From an uncultured Clostridia bacterium (GTDB lineage: Bacteria > Bacillota > Clostridia > TANB77 > CAG-508), in NCBI GenBank assembly GCA_948585895.1, contig CAPBNZ010000035.1, forward strand, positions 1 to 18,831: a stretch of DNA of 18,831 bases. Direction: 5' to 3'. Shown piece by piece: positions 8,165 to 15,376 of the stretch. A program made the position numbers and the translations under genes. The notes under the pieces are model-generated. The model was not told the DNA's origin and did no database searches. It saw nothing but the letters and a program-made list of their open reading frames with translations. How positions within the stretch are numbered: position 1 is the stretch's first letter; each line of letters opens with the position of its first letter.

Positions 8165-9401
8165 TTATTGATGTATCTCAAACATATCCTTTCCTTCTCC
8201 ACAAACTGGGCAAACCCAATCATTTGGTAAATCTTCAAATGCTGTACCTGGTTTTATGCCTGCTTTCTCATTACCGTGACTTGGGATTATAGATATATTT
8301 ACACTGAATGCATTCATATCTTTGCATTTCTAATTTTTCTGCTTGAAAATTTTTATATCCTAGTCCTAGTGCAACTATTACCATAAGCAAGAAGGACAAA
8401 GCTTTCCATATTCCACTCTCTAACATAATAATTGCAAATAATCCTAATGTTGCTCCAATTCCATACAAAATTAGTACCGCTTGTTTTTGGCTAAATCCTC
8501 TTGAGACAATTAAATGATGTAAATGCCCCTTATCTGCTTTAAAGATTGCTTTTATCGATTTTCCCTTTACCACTCTTCTAATAATAGCCCAAACTGTGTC
8601 AAATATTGGTAATCCTAATGCCAACAATGGTAATACAATAACTACTGCTGTATAGGTTTTTGCTACTCCCAATATAGAAATAATGGAAAGTGAAAAACCT
8701 AAGAAATTTGAACCAGTATCTCCAATGAAAGTTTTAGCTGGTGCAAAGTTAAATGGTAAAAACCCAACCAATGCTCCTGCTAAGGCTGTAATTAATAAAA
8801 TAGAAATAAGTGGTGAGCTATTTAATACAAATATAATTAATAAGGAAACTGATGAGATAACTGAAATTCCTGCTGATAATCCATCTAACCCATCTATTAA
8901 GTTAATTGCATTAGTTACTCCGACAATCCATCCTATTGTTAAAATAACAGAAAAAAACTCTTTCAATTCTTGTGTTGGTAAAAAACCTGGTGTTATCTCA
9001 TTAATTCTCACACCAAATGATACCACAACAATTGCCGCTACAACTTGTCCTGCTAATTTTACAATTGGCTTTATGGTTATAATATCATCAATTGCACAAG
9101 TAACTGATATAACCATAATTCCTAAAAACATCCCTAATAACTTCATTCCATATTGCTCTGTTCCAAACAAATTAACTTTTTGTTCTAAACTCATAACGAT
9201 TAACAAATAAGTTACAGCTACTAAAAAACCTAGTATAACTGCTGGACCACCAAATTTAGGCATGGCTTTTTTATGCATTCTTCTTTGGTCTTTTGGTACA
9301 TCTACTGCTCCTACTTTTCGTGCTATTTTTATGGTATATGGTGTTGCCATAAAAGTTACTATAAAGGCTAGCAAAAAAGCAATGGCTATGTCTCCCCACA
9401 T
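8165..9401 (-). CDS. WecA/TagO-type sugar-1-phosphate transferase fused to rubredoxin, +1 frameshift at CGG
   Basis: The shifted product is 411 residues. Residues 1-350 are a polytopic membrane enzyme of the MraY/WecA/TagO family. Its motifs are Asp105-Asp106 (IDDI), NLIDGLDGLS (167-176), GDTGS (227-231) and HLHH (293-296), and it links a HexNAc-1-phosphate to undecaprenyl phosphate. After a short linker, residues 359-411 are a complete rubredoxin with Cys364/Cys367 (YECIQC) and Cys397/Cys400 (WVCPVCGEGKDMFE), which bind one Fe. The break is an in-frame CGG at 8274-8276 (codon 376) followed directly by TAA in zero frame. No convincing ribosome site precedes Met359, so a true fusion is more likely than two genes. 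rpiB ends 12 nt upstream. The fusion partner role is unknown. Confidence 0.88.
8274..8276 (-). other. +1 frameshift site 4 (TCA-CGG-T) in the rubredoxin domain
   Basis: Coding-strand codons are AAG TCA CGG TAA. Skipping the C gives TCA GGT AAT GAG AAA GCA GGC, which leads into IKPGT, FEDLP and WVCPVCG of rubredoxin. Glycine is a common residue at this point of rubredoxins. In zero frame the codon after CGG is a stop, so without shifting the iron site has only two of four cysteines. Confidence 0.93.
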
Positions 9402-9413
9402 AAGTTTGCCTCC

Positions 9414-9860
9414 CTATTTTAAGTTTTCCTTCTCTATTTCTTCTATTAATTTTACTCTTTCTTCGTGTCTTCCTCCTTCAAATTCTGTAGCAAGCCACAT
9501 CCTTATCATACAAATAGCTTCATTTACAGTTACATCATCTGCACCCATAGCTAAAACATTTGCATCATTGTGTAATCTTGAATATTTTGCTGTAAATTCA
9601 TTGTGACAAAGTGCACATCGAATTCCTTTCACTTTATTGGCTACCATACTCATTCCTATACCAGAACGGCAGATTAGTATTCCTTTTTCACATTCTTTGG
9701 ATTGTACTTGTTTTGCTACTTCTTTTGCAATATTAGGATAATCCACTCTTTCTTCGTTCATACATCCCATATCTTTATATGCAATTTCTTTTTCCTCAAA
9801 GTATTTTTTTATTTCTTCTTTTAATCGATAACCTCCATGGTCACATCCTATTGCTATCAT
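9414..9860 (-). CDS. rpiB: Ribose 5-phosphate isomerase B
   Basis: The 148-residue product is a normal-length RpiB/LacAB family sugar isomerase. It carries CDHGGY (Asp7, His8), the phosphate and active-site loop ICRSGIGMSMVANK with Cys64, and the C-terminal GRHEERV motif. It interconverts ribose 5-phosphate and ribulose 5-phosphate in the cytoplasmic pentose phosphate pathway. Most homologues have GTGIG where this one has RSGIG. The start ATG has an AAGGAGG site. It heads a unit with the WecA-rubredoxin gene, whose start lies 12 nt after the rpiB stop, from a TTGTAA-17-TATAGT promoter. Confidence 0.95.
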   Translation of the reverse strand: MIAIGCDHGGYRLKEEIKKYFEEKEIAYKDMGCMNEERVDYPNIAKEVAKQVQSKECEKGILICRSGIGMSMVANKVKGIRCALCHNEFTAKYSRLHNDANVLAMGADDVTVNEAICMIRMWLATEFEGGRHEERVKLIEEIEKENLK

Positions 9861-9890
9861 AGTTTTACCTCCTTGTATCTTTCTTATTTC

Positions 9891-9919
9891 ACTATATCAT
9901 AAGTTTATTGATTTTACAA
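9891..9919 (-). promoter_or_regulatory. Sigma-A promoter of rpiB
   Basis: Minus strand TTGTAA (9919-9914), 17-nt spacer, TATAGT (9896-9891) with a TG one base upstream of the -10 (extended -10). Confidence 0.65.
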
Positions 9920-10045
9920 TGATTTTACTTAAAAAAATAAGACCAGATATCTTTCTTTTCTTATCTTGGCATTACTACAAACTTTTTAGGCTAACAGGCA
10001 ATGAACAAATCATTATAGTTTTTTAACGTATTTTACCAATTTAGC

Positions 10046-10074
10046 TTGCAAATCATAAAAAAATGTGTTAGAAT
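10046..10074 (+). promoter_or_regulatory. Promoter of rpsT
   Basis: TTGCAA (10046-10051), 17-nt spacer, TAGAAT (10069-10074), with a TGT extended -10 element. It is divergent from rpiB; the 126 bp between the two promoters shows no further feature I can name. Confidence 0.75.
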
Positions 10075-10122
10075 ATTATATGTTATAAACGTATTAAGAC
10101 TAAGAGGAGGTGCTTAAAAGAA

Positions 10123-10389
10123 ATGCCAAATATTAAATCAGCCAAAAAAAGAGTTAAAGTAATTGAGAAAAAAACTTTAAGAAATAATATGATTAAGTCT
10201 GGATATAAATCAGCTATTAAAAAATTCGAAGAAGCTGCAGCTGCTGGAAAAATTGAAGATGCTAAAGTTTTATTTTCTGAAGCTACTAAAAAAATTGACC
10301 AAGCTTGCACAAAAGGCGTTATTGTTAAAAATACAGCTGCTAGAAAAAAATCTAGCTTATCTAAAAAATTAAATGCAACTATGGCTTAA
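10123..10389 (+). CDS. rpsT: Ribosomal protein S20
   Basis: The 88-residue, lysine-rich, all-helical product is S20 of the small ribosomal subunit. It shows the usual MPNIKSAKKRV start, the SAIKKFEEAAAAGKIEDA middle and the C-terminal KGVIVKNTAARKKSSLSKKL box, which contacts 16S rRNA. The ribosome site is AGGAGGTGC. It has its own promoter and a strong terminator, so it is monocistronic and one of only two plus-strand genes here. No CGG occurs. Confidence 0.98.
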   Translation: MPNIKSAKKRVKVIEKKTLRNNMIKSGYKSAIKKFEEAAAAGKIEDAKVLFSEATKKIDQACTKGVIVKNTAARKKSSLSKKLNATMA

Positions 10390-10422
10390 GACTTAAATAA
10401 AAATTATGCATAGTTTTTATTA

Positions 10423-10456
10423 AAAAAAGAACTTTTTTACAAAGTTCTTTTTTATT
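10423..10456 (+). terminator. Intrinsic terminator of rpsT
   Basis: A perfect 13-bp stem (10423-10435 with 10441-10453), a 5-nt loop TTTAC, and a T-run that continues into ATTTTCT. Confidence 0.92.
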
Positions 10457-10485
10457 TTCTACCTTTTTCTTACCTAAAATTGCCA

Positions 10486-10514
10486 TTGTCTTTAAGTTAT
10501 TTTCATGTTACTAT
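10486..10514 (+). promoter_or_regulatory. Putative promoter of the small membrane-protein gene
   Basis: TTGTCT (10486-10491), 17-nt spacer, TACTAT (10509-10514) with a TGT extended -10. The -10 match is weak, but the spacing equals that of the other promoters in the window. Confidence 0.45.
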
Positions 10515-10550
10515 TAATTATGATAATAATTTATTTAGAAGAGGTATATT

Positions 10551-10802
10551 ATGTTAAAGAATATAATAAATAATTTTAAACACCTTGATAAAATAACCTT
10601 TAATATTATGAGACATGGTTTAACATTTTGTTTCATTCTTTGTATTTTATCTGTTTTAATTTTGTTTACATACGATTTTTCTTTTCCATCACCTTTTATG
10701 TACTACATAGGCATTCATTTATTTAAACTTAGTTTAATTCTTGGAATTGAATTTATTGTTTGTGGCTTTGTAGTAGATGGTATTAAGAAGCAACTGATAT
10801 AA
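10551..10802 (+). CDS. Small two-helix membrane protein, function unknown
   Basis: I do not recognise a family. The 83-residue product has a short basic N-terminus (LKNIINNFKHLDK) and two hydrophobic segments, about residues 24-43 (LTFCFILCILSVLILF) and 50-74 (YYIGIHLFKLSLILGIEF), with a short charged tail GIKKQLI. An AGAAGAGG ribosome site lies 6-7 nt before ATG. It has a possible promoter at 10486-10514 and a hairpin right after its stop, so it looks like a free-standing gene rather than a chance ORF. It lies between rpsT and the convergent gatB. Confidence 0.75.
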   Translation: MLKNIINNFKHLDKITFNIMRHGLTFCFILCILSVLILFTYDFSFPSPFMYYIGIHLFKLSLILGIEFIVCGFVVDGIKKQLI

Positions 10803-10807
10803 GAAGA

Positions 10808-10834
10808 CTCACATATTTTATTTGTGAGCCTTTT
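10808..10834. terminator. Hairpin between convergent genes, possible bidirectional terminator
   Basis: CTCACA (10808-10813) pairs with TGTGAG (10823-10828) across a 9-nt loop. CCTTTTGCTT follows on plus and a weak TCTTCTTAT on minus. It is placed between the ends of the small plus-strand gene and gatB and probably serves both, though the T-tracts are short. Confidence 0.6.
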
Positions 10835-10836
10835 GC

Positions 10837-12276
10837 TTATTTATTTAATTCTTCTAAAAACATTTTATTTAACATTTGTGGATTTGCCTTTCCTTTTGTT
10901 TCTTTCATCGCTTGCCCCACTAAAAATCCTAATGCTCTATCCTTTCCTGCCTTATAGTCTGCAATTGATTGTGGATTTGCTTTTAATATTTTTAGTACAA
11001 CTTCTTTAATAGCCCCCTCATCTGATATTTGTATCCAACCATTTTCTTTTATAATTGTTTCTGGGTCTCTTGGATTCTCAAATAACTCTACTAAAACTTT
11101 TTTGCCGATGCTTGAACTAATTATCCCCTTATCAATTAATATAACTAGTTTTGCTAGTTGATTTGCATCAAATGGTATTTCAATTGGATCCATTTCCGCT
11201 TCCTTTAAAATTCTCGATATGTCTGATATAATCCAATTGTTTACTGCTTTTGGGTTACCACATACCTTTATGGCATCTTCAAATAAATCAGATAAATATT
11301 TAGAAGATGTAATTAAATTGGCATCTTTTTGAGATAATTTATATTCTTCCAAATATCTTTTTTTTCTGCTTTCTGGTAATTCTGGCAATGTTTCTTTTAT
11401 GTTTTGAATATATTCTTCTGATAATTTTATAGCTACTAAGTCTGGATCGGGAAAATATCTATAATCTTGTGCATCTTCTTTATCTCTCATAGAAAACGTC
11501 TTTCCTGATACTTCATCCCATCTTAACGTTTCTTGTTCTATTTTTCCGCCCTCTTCAAGGATATCAATTTGCCTATCAACTTCATATTCAATTGCTCTTG
11601 TTATACTTCTAAAAGAGTTCATATTTTTCATTTCTGTACGAGTACCTAGTTTTACATCTCCTTTTTTTCTAACAGAGACATTCACATCTGCTCTTAATGA
11701 TCCTTCTTGCATTTTGCAATCTGATACTTCTATGTATTCCAAAATCGATTTTAATTTTCTTAAATACTTTTCTGTTTCTTCTCCATTACGAATATCTGGC
11801 TCAGAAACAATTTCAATTAGAGGTACACCTGCTCTATTTAAATCCACTAGGCTTCCTCCTCCAAATTCATCATGATTCAATTTTCCAGCATCTTCTTCAA
11901 TATGAATTCTAGTTAATCCAATTTTTCTTTTTCCTTCTTCTGTATCAATTTCTATATATCCATGTTCACATAGTGGTTTATCAAATTGTGATATTTGGTA
12001 TGCCTTTGGTAAATCTGGATAAAAATAATTTTTTCTATCATTTTTACTATCTCTTGCAATCTCACAATTTGTTGCTAAACCTGCCTTTACTGCATATTCT
12101 ACTACTTTTTCGTTTAATACGGGTAAAGTTCCTGGCATAGCCATACAAATTGGACAAGTTTGTGTATTTGGCTCTGCTCCAAACTTGGTTGGGCAAGAAC
12201 AGAATATCTTTGTTTTGGTAGAAAGCTCTGCATGAACTTCTAATCCTATTACTATTTCATAATCCTCTCTTGACAT
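10837..12276 (-). CDS. gatB: Asp-tRNA(Asn)/Glu-tRNA(Gln) amidotransferase subunit B
   Basis: The 479-residue product is a full-length GatB. The kinase-like catalytic part opens with EIVIGLEVHAELSTKTKIFC, followed by the zinc-binding region with CSCPTKF and CPICMAMPG. DLNRAGVPLIEIVSEPD and QDYRYFPDPDL are family signatures. The C-terminal YqeY-like tail domain that contacts tRNA ends in LNKMFLEELNK. With GatA and GatC it converts misacylated Glu-tRNA(Gln) or Asp-tRNA(Asn) to the amide form using ammonia from GatA. It is last in the gatC-gatA-orf-gatB unit. Confidence 0.97.
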   Translation of the reverse strand: MSREDYEIVIGLEVHAELSTKTKIFCSCPTKFGAEPNTQTCPICMAMPGTLPVLNEKVVEYAVKAGLATNCEIARDSKNDRKNYFYPDLPKAYQISQFDKPLCEHGYIEIDTEEGKRKIGLTRIHIEEDAGKLNHDEFGGGSLVDLNRAGVPLIEIVSEPDIRNGEETEKYLRKLKSILEYIEVSDCKMQEGSLRADVNVSVRKKGDVKLGTRTEMKNMNSFRSITRAIEYEVDRQIDILEEGGKIEQETLRWDEVSGKTFSMRDKEDAQDYRYFPDPDLVAIKLSEEYIQNIKETLPELPESRKKRYLEEYKLSQKDANLITSSKYLSDLFEDAIKVCGNPKAVNNWIISDISRILKEAEMDPIEIPFDANQLAKLVILIDKGIISSSIGKKVLVELFENPRDPETIIKENGWIQISDEGAIKEVVLKILKANPQSIADYKAGKDRALGFLVGQAMKETKGKANPQMLNKMFLEELNK

Positions 12277-12288
12277 TTTTTCCTCCTT

Positions 12289-12651
12289 CTATGCTTCATT
12301 TTTTATATTACAAATAATCAAAGCAATGCTTACTAATATAATGGCAATTATCTGATTGATTTTTGGGACTTCTTTAAAAAAGATATAATTTACAATAACA
12401 TAGGAAAATACTCCCATAGCCACATATATTAAAGTAACTGGTAACATTTCTCCTAAGCTTTTATATCCTCTATTAAAAGTCAATGTTACTATATAATTTA
12501 ATATAAATGTAATTGGTATTATACATAAATTATATTTAAATAAATTCATTGCTGTAGGTTCAATATATTTGCTTTGGAAAAAATTTATACTACCAAATCC
12601 TATATATGCAATTGTAAAAAATATAGCAATTATTATGTATTTTAATATCAT
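12289..12651 (-). CDS. Half-size DMT/EamA-like membrane protein within the gat operon
   Basis: The product has 120 residues from ATG 12651. A GTG at 12660 is in frame, but it overlaps the AAGGAG ribosome site, while the ATG sits 7 nt after it. Four hydrophobic helices are visible, roughly residues 3-21, 37-58, 68-86 and 92-113, with a TLIYVAMGVFSYVIVNYIFFKE stretch resembling the small drug/metabolite transporter halves (EamA/SMR type). The four helices suggest that it works as a dimer. It sits 13 nt upstream of gatB and 47 nt after gatA, so it is co-transcribed with amidotransferase genes to which it has no known link. Substrate unknown. Confidence 0.75.
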   Translation of the reverse strand: MILKYIIIAIFFTIAYIGFGSINFFQSKYIEPTAMNLFKYNLCIIPITFILNYIVTLTFNRGYKSLGEMLPVTLIYVAMGVFSYVIVNYIFFKEVPKINQIIAIILVSIALIICNIKNEA

Positions 12652-12707
12652 TCTTATCACTCCTTGATGATTTTTCTACTATTTCCCAAATCATCTTTCT
12701 CTTGTTG

Positions 12708-14174
12708 TTAACTTAACTTTGGTGTATAATTTTCTTTGAATTGAATGGCTTGCTCAAAGGTATAAGCAGCATTTAAAATAATCTCTTCGCAAAATTTGTT
12801 TCCAATTAATTGCATTCCGATTGGCATTCCTTTTTTATCTACACCACATGGAATCGATATTCCTGGAAGTCCTGCTACATTAACTGAAACGGTACAAATA
12901 TCTGCTAAATACATTTCTAATGGGTTATCTGATTTCGCACCAATGTCAAATGCAACAGTTGGCGATGTTGGTGTTAAAATAACATCATATTTTTCAAATG
13001 CTTTGTTAAATTCATTCATTACTAAAGTACGAACCTTTTGTGCTTTTTTATAGTAAGCATCATAATATCCAGAAGATAGTACATAGGTTCCTAAAATAAT
13101 CCTTCTTTTTACTTCTGAACCAAATCCCTCGCTTCTTGTTTTTTTGTATAATTCTTTTAAGTTCTTATATTCAGATGTACGGTAGGTATATCGAATTCCA
13201 TCAAATCTTCCTAAGTTTGAACTTGCTTCTGCACAAGCAATAATATAATAAACTGCTAATGAATATTGTGCAATGTCCAATGAGAATTCTTCTATTTCTG
13301 CTCCTAATTTTCTATATGTTTCAATTGCCTCTTGCAAAGATGCTTTTACTTCTTCATTAATTCCTTCCCCAAAAAATTCCTTTGGTACCCCTATTTTTAA
13401 TCCCTTTACCTCATTTTTTAGTGCTTTTGTATAATCTACTTTTTCTCTATTGCTTGATGTAGTGTCTTTTTCATCATGTCCTGCAATGATATTTAATAAT
13501 ATTGCTGCATCTCTTACATCTTTAGTAATAGGACCTATTTGATCTAATGATGAAGCATATGCTATTAATCCATATCGAGATACAAGTCCATATGTTGGCT
13601 TTAATCCAACCACTCCACAAAAACTTGATGGTTGTCTTATCGAACCTCCTGTATCTGACCCTAATGCCCATGGTACTAATCCAGCTGCTACTGCTGCTGC
13701 ACTTCCTCCAGAAGATCCTCCTGGTACTTTATTTAGATTCCATGGATTTTTTGTATTTTTAAAATAAGAATGTTCTGTTGAACTTCCCATGGCAAATTCA
13801 TCCATGTTCATTTTTCCTAAACAAATCATATTTTCATTATTTATTCTCTCAACAACTGTTGCATCATATGGTGCTACAAAATTTTCTAACATTTTTGAGC
13901 TACAAGTTGTTTTCACCCCTTTTGTGCAAATATTATCTTTAATTCCAATTGGAATTCCCACAAATTCCCCTTTGATTTCTCCTTCTTCTACTTTGCTCTG
14001 AAGTTCTTTTGCTTGTTCTATGGCTTCCTCTGTTAATATTGTTACAAAGGCTTGTACATCCTTTTCTTTTTCTTCAATTCTTTCAATATATGCTTTTGTT
14101 ATGTCTGTTATTGTTAATTCTTTGCTATTTAACTTTTCTTGCAACTCATGCACTGTTAAGTCTGTTATCTCCAT
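12708..14174 (-). CDS. gatA: Asp-tRNA(Asn)/Glu-tRNA(Gln) amidotransferase subunit A
   Basis: The 488-residue product is a complete amidase-signature enzyme. The Ser-cisSer-Lys triad is at Lys79 (GIPIGIKDN), Ser154 (PGGSSGGSAAA) and Ser178 (GSDTGGSIRQP), at the numbering known for GatA. It releases ammonia from glutamine, which is channelled to GatB. The ribosome site GGAGGAAAA precedes ATG 14174. It lies 56 nt downstream of gatC. Confidence 0.97.
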   Translation of the reverse strand: MEITDLTVHELQEKLNSKELTITDITKAYIERIEEKEKDVQAFVTILTEEAIEQAKELQSKVEEGEIKGEFVGIPIGIKDNICTKGVKTTCSSKMLENFVAPYDATVVERINNENMICLGKMNMDEFAMGSSTEHSYFKNTKNPWNLNKVPGGSSGGSAAAVAAGLVPWALGSDTGGSIRQPSSFCGVVGLKPTYGLVSRYGLIAYASSLDQIGPITKDVRDAAILLNIIAGHDEKDTTSSNREKVDYTKALKNEVKGLKIGVPKEFFGEGINEEVKASLQEAIETYRKLGAEIEEFSLDIAQYSLAVYYIIACAEASSNLGRFDGIRYTYRTSEYKNLKELYKKTRSEGFGSEVKRRIILGTYVLSSGYYDAYYKKAQKVRTLVMNEFNKAFEKYDVILTPTSPTVAFDIGAKSDNPLEMYLADICTVSVNVAGLPGISIPCGVDKKGMPIGMQLIGNKFCEEIILNAAYTFEQAIQFKENYTPKLS

Positions 14175-14230
14175 CTATTTTCCTCCTTACTCTTTATTTA
14201 ATTTTTGATATAGATGTTATCAAGAATTAA

Positions 14231-14518
14231 TTAGCTTATTACTTTTGGTATTTTAAACATATTTTGTTCTTGCATTCCTGCATTTTGTAACAAACTTTCT
14301 TTATCTTCGAATATTTTTATTTCGTCTTTTCTAAATACATTTTTTGCTTCATTACTTCCTATTGTTACATCTAAATTTTCTACTGGTACATCATTTACAA
14401 TATTAGCAAAATTTAAAATATCTTGTAAGTTTGTTAAATAGCTATCAATTTCATTTTCTTCCAGATTTAAGTGTGCTAGATTAGCAATGTGTAAAATCTC
14501 TTCCCTACTTACTTTCAT
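14231..14518 (-). CDS. gatC: Asp-tRNA(Asn)/Glu-tRNA(Gln) amidotransferase subunit C
   Basis: The 95-residue product has the GatC pattern: VSREEILHIANLAHLNLEENE at the N-terminus, the DILNFANIVNDVPVENLD middle and the FRKDE region. It wraps around GatA and stabilises the GatAB complex. It is the first gene of the unit, behind a promoter at 14704-14732 and a leader of about 180 nt. The leader has no T-box consensus that I can find. Confidence 0.95.
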   Translation of the reverse strand: MKVSREEILHIANLAHLNLEENEIDSYLTNLQDILNFANIVNDVPVENLDVTIGSNEAKNVFRKDEIKIFEDKESLLQNAGMQEQNMFKIPKVIS

Positions 14519-14703
14519 TATTACCTCTTTCCTTCCCTAAGTATCAATTTAGTTTTAAAAAAATTGTTATTTGGTTCTTCTTGCATGCTATTATCTAAAT
14601 TTATAAAATATTGGTCACATGGATTCTATTAGCGTAATATTTAACAATTCCAAATTACAATTATTTTTTAAACTTATTATTTTCTACTATAAATATATGT
14701 ACC

Positions 14704-14732
14704 ATTATATCCTTTTTCTGTAAAAAAAACAA
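14704..14732 (-). promoter_or_regulatory. Putative promoter of gatC-gatA-orf-gatB
   Basis: Minus strand TTGTTT (14732-14727), 17-nt spacer, TATAAT (14709-14704). The -35 box overlaps the 3' arm of the terminator at 14718-14750. Confidence 0.55.
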
Positions 14733-14750
14733 GTATAAGTACCTTGTTTT
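14718..14750 (-). terminator. Orphan intrinsic terminator upstream of gatC
   Basis: Minus strand stem AAAACAAG/CTTGTTTT (14743-14750 with 14726-14733), a 9-nt loop and a further TTTT. The rplL operon already ends at 14889-14946, so this second terminator implies either a backup or a short transcript started between the two. Confidence 0.75.
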
Positions 14751-14888
14751 CTAGTTTTTTCATCTAAATAAGCTGCTATTTATCCAATGTTTTCAACTTA
14801 ATAAAGTATCATTTTAGATTATTTACATACTCCCTCTTTGTTCGTTTGCCAAAATTCTGTAAAAATTTTCTGTGGAATACATTTTTCT
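14751..14888 (-). ncRNA. Possible small RNA between two terminators
   Basis: About 140 nt lie between the rplL terminator and the orphan terminator with no coding potential beyond a few codons. A weak TTGGCA-17-TATGTA promoter-like pair exists near 14820-14850 on the minus strand. Near-palindromic AAATAGCAGCTTATTT lies inside. I recognise no RNA family; the main argument is the otherwise unexplained terminator. Confidence 0.25.
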
Positions 14889-14946
14889 CTATAAAAATAA
14901 GACAGACCAAAATATATCTGTTTTGATACATTTTGACCTGTCCCTT
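14889..14946 (-). terminator. Terminator of the ribosomal protein operon (after rplL)
   Basis: A long imperfect stem pairs AAGGGACAGGTCAAAAT with ATTTTGGTCTGTCTT on the minus strand, followed by ATTTTTA. It starts about 9 nt after the rplL stop. Confidence 0.8.
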
Positions 14947-14954
14947 ATGTTTCA

Positions 14955-15320
14955 TTATTTTAATTCTATAACTGCTCCAACTTCTGTAAATTTAGCTTTT
15001 AAATCTTCAGCTTCTTCTTTAGAAACTCCTTCTTTAACTGTTTTTGGAGCTCCATCTACTAATTCTTTTGCTTCTTTTAATCCTAATCCTGTAGCATCTC
15101 TAACTACTTTGATAACTTTAATTTTTTGATCTCCTGCTCCAGCTAAAACTACATCAAATGATGTTTTTTCTTCTGCTGCTGGTGCTGCTCCTCCTGCTAC
15201 TGGTGCAGCTGCTGCTACTGCAGATACTCCATATTTTTCTTCGATAGCTTTAACTAAATCTGCTAATTCAACAACTGTTAAAGCGTCGATTTCTTCGATT
15301 AATTTTTCTATTTTTTCCAT
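14955..15320 (-). CDS. rplL: Ribosomal protein L7/L12
   Basis: The 121-residue product has the L7/L12 layout: an N-terminal dimer domain (EKIEKLIEEIDALTVVELADL), an Ala/Gly/Pro hinge (AAAAPVAGGAAPAAEE) near residues 36-51, and the C-terminal factor-binding domain with KIKVIKVVRDATGLGLKEAK. It forms the ribosomal stalk with L10 and recruits translation factors. It is the last gene of the operon, 56 nt after rplJ, with a GGAGGA ribosome site. Confidence 0.98.
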   Translation of the reverse strand: MEKIEKLIEEIDALTVVELADLVKAIEEKYGVSAVAAAAPVAGGAAPAAEEKTSFDVVLAGAGDQKIKVIKVVRDATGLGLKEAKELVDGAPKTVKEGVSKEEAEDLKAKFTEVGAVIELK

Positions 15321-15376
15321 TTTAAAATCCTCCTCTTTCTGGTGTTATTAGTTCACCACTCTATTTCTTTTTAAGC

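Larger units (their letters stand above)
14519..14954. other. Intergenic region between rplL and gatC
   Basis: From right to left the region holds the rplL terminator (14889-14946), about 140 nt of unassigned sequence, an isolated terminator (14718-14750), the gatC promoter overlapping it, and the 180-nt gatC leader. A 21-codon ATG ORF ending just before gatC lacks a ribosome site. I see no T-box, riboswitch, tRNA or mobile-element end. Confidence 0.6.

Noticed and set aside
857..8276. Four genes as ordinary pseudogenes
   Set aside because: Each has exactly one lesion of the same kind (an extra C before GGN, in-frame CGG), intact downstream sequence, and a terminator placed after the shifted stop in two cases. 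Independent decay would give varied lesions.
857..8276. Random sequencing or assembly indels
   Set aside because: The sites are not in homopolymers, all four share the same trinucleotide and phase, and no in-frame CGG exists elsewhere. A systematic base-calling error is still possible and needs raw reads.
857..8276. prfB-like programmed shift with an upstream Shine-Dalgarno stimulator
   Set aside because: The 20 nt before the four sites share no purine-rich SD at fixed spacing and no common slippery codon. A GCAG downstream of sites 2-4 lies at varying distance and looks like chance.
8683..9210. Plus-strand 175-codon ORF opposite the WecA-type gene
   Set aside because: It is an antisense shadow of a clearly coding frame, with Asn/Thr/Pro-rich unnatural composition.
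14525..14590. 21-codon upstream ORF before gatC
   Set aside because: It lacks a ribosome site and has no conserved look.
14519..14700. T-box leader before gatC
   Set aside because: No sequence resembling the T-box core or an antiterminator is present in the 180-nt leader.
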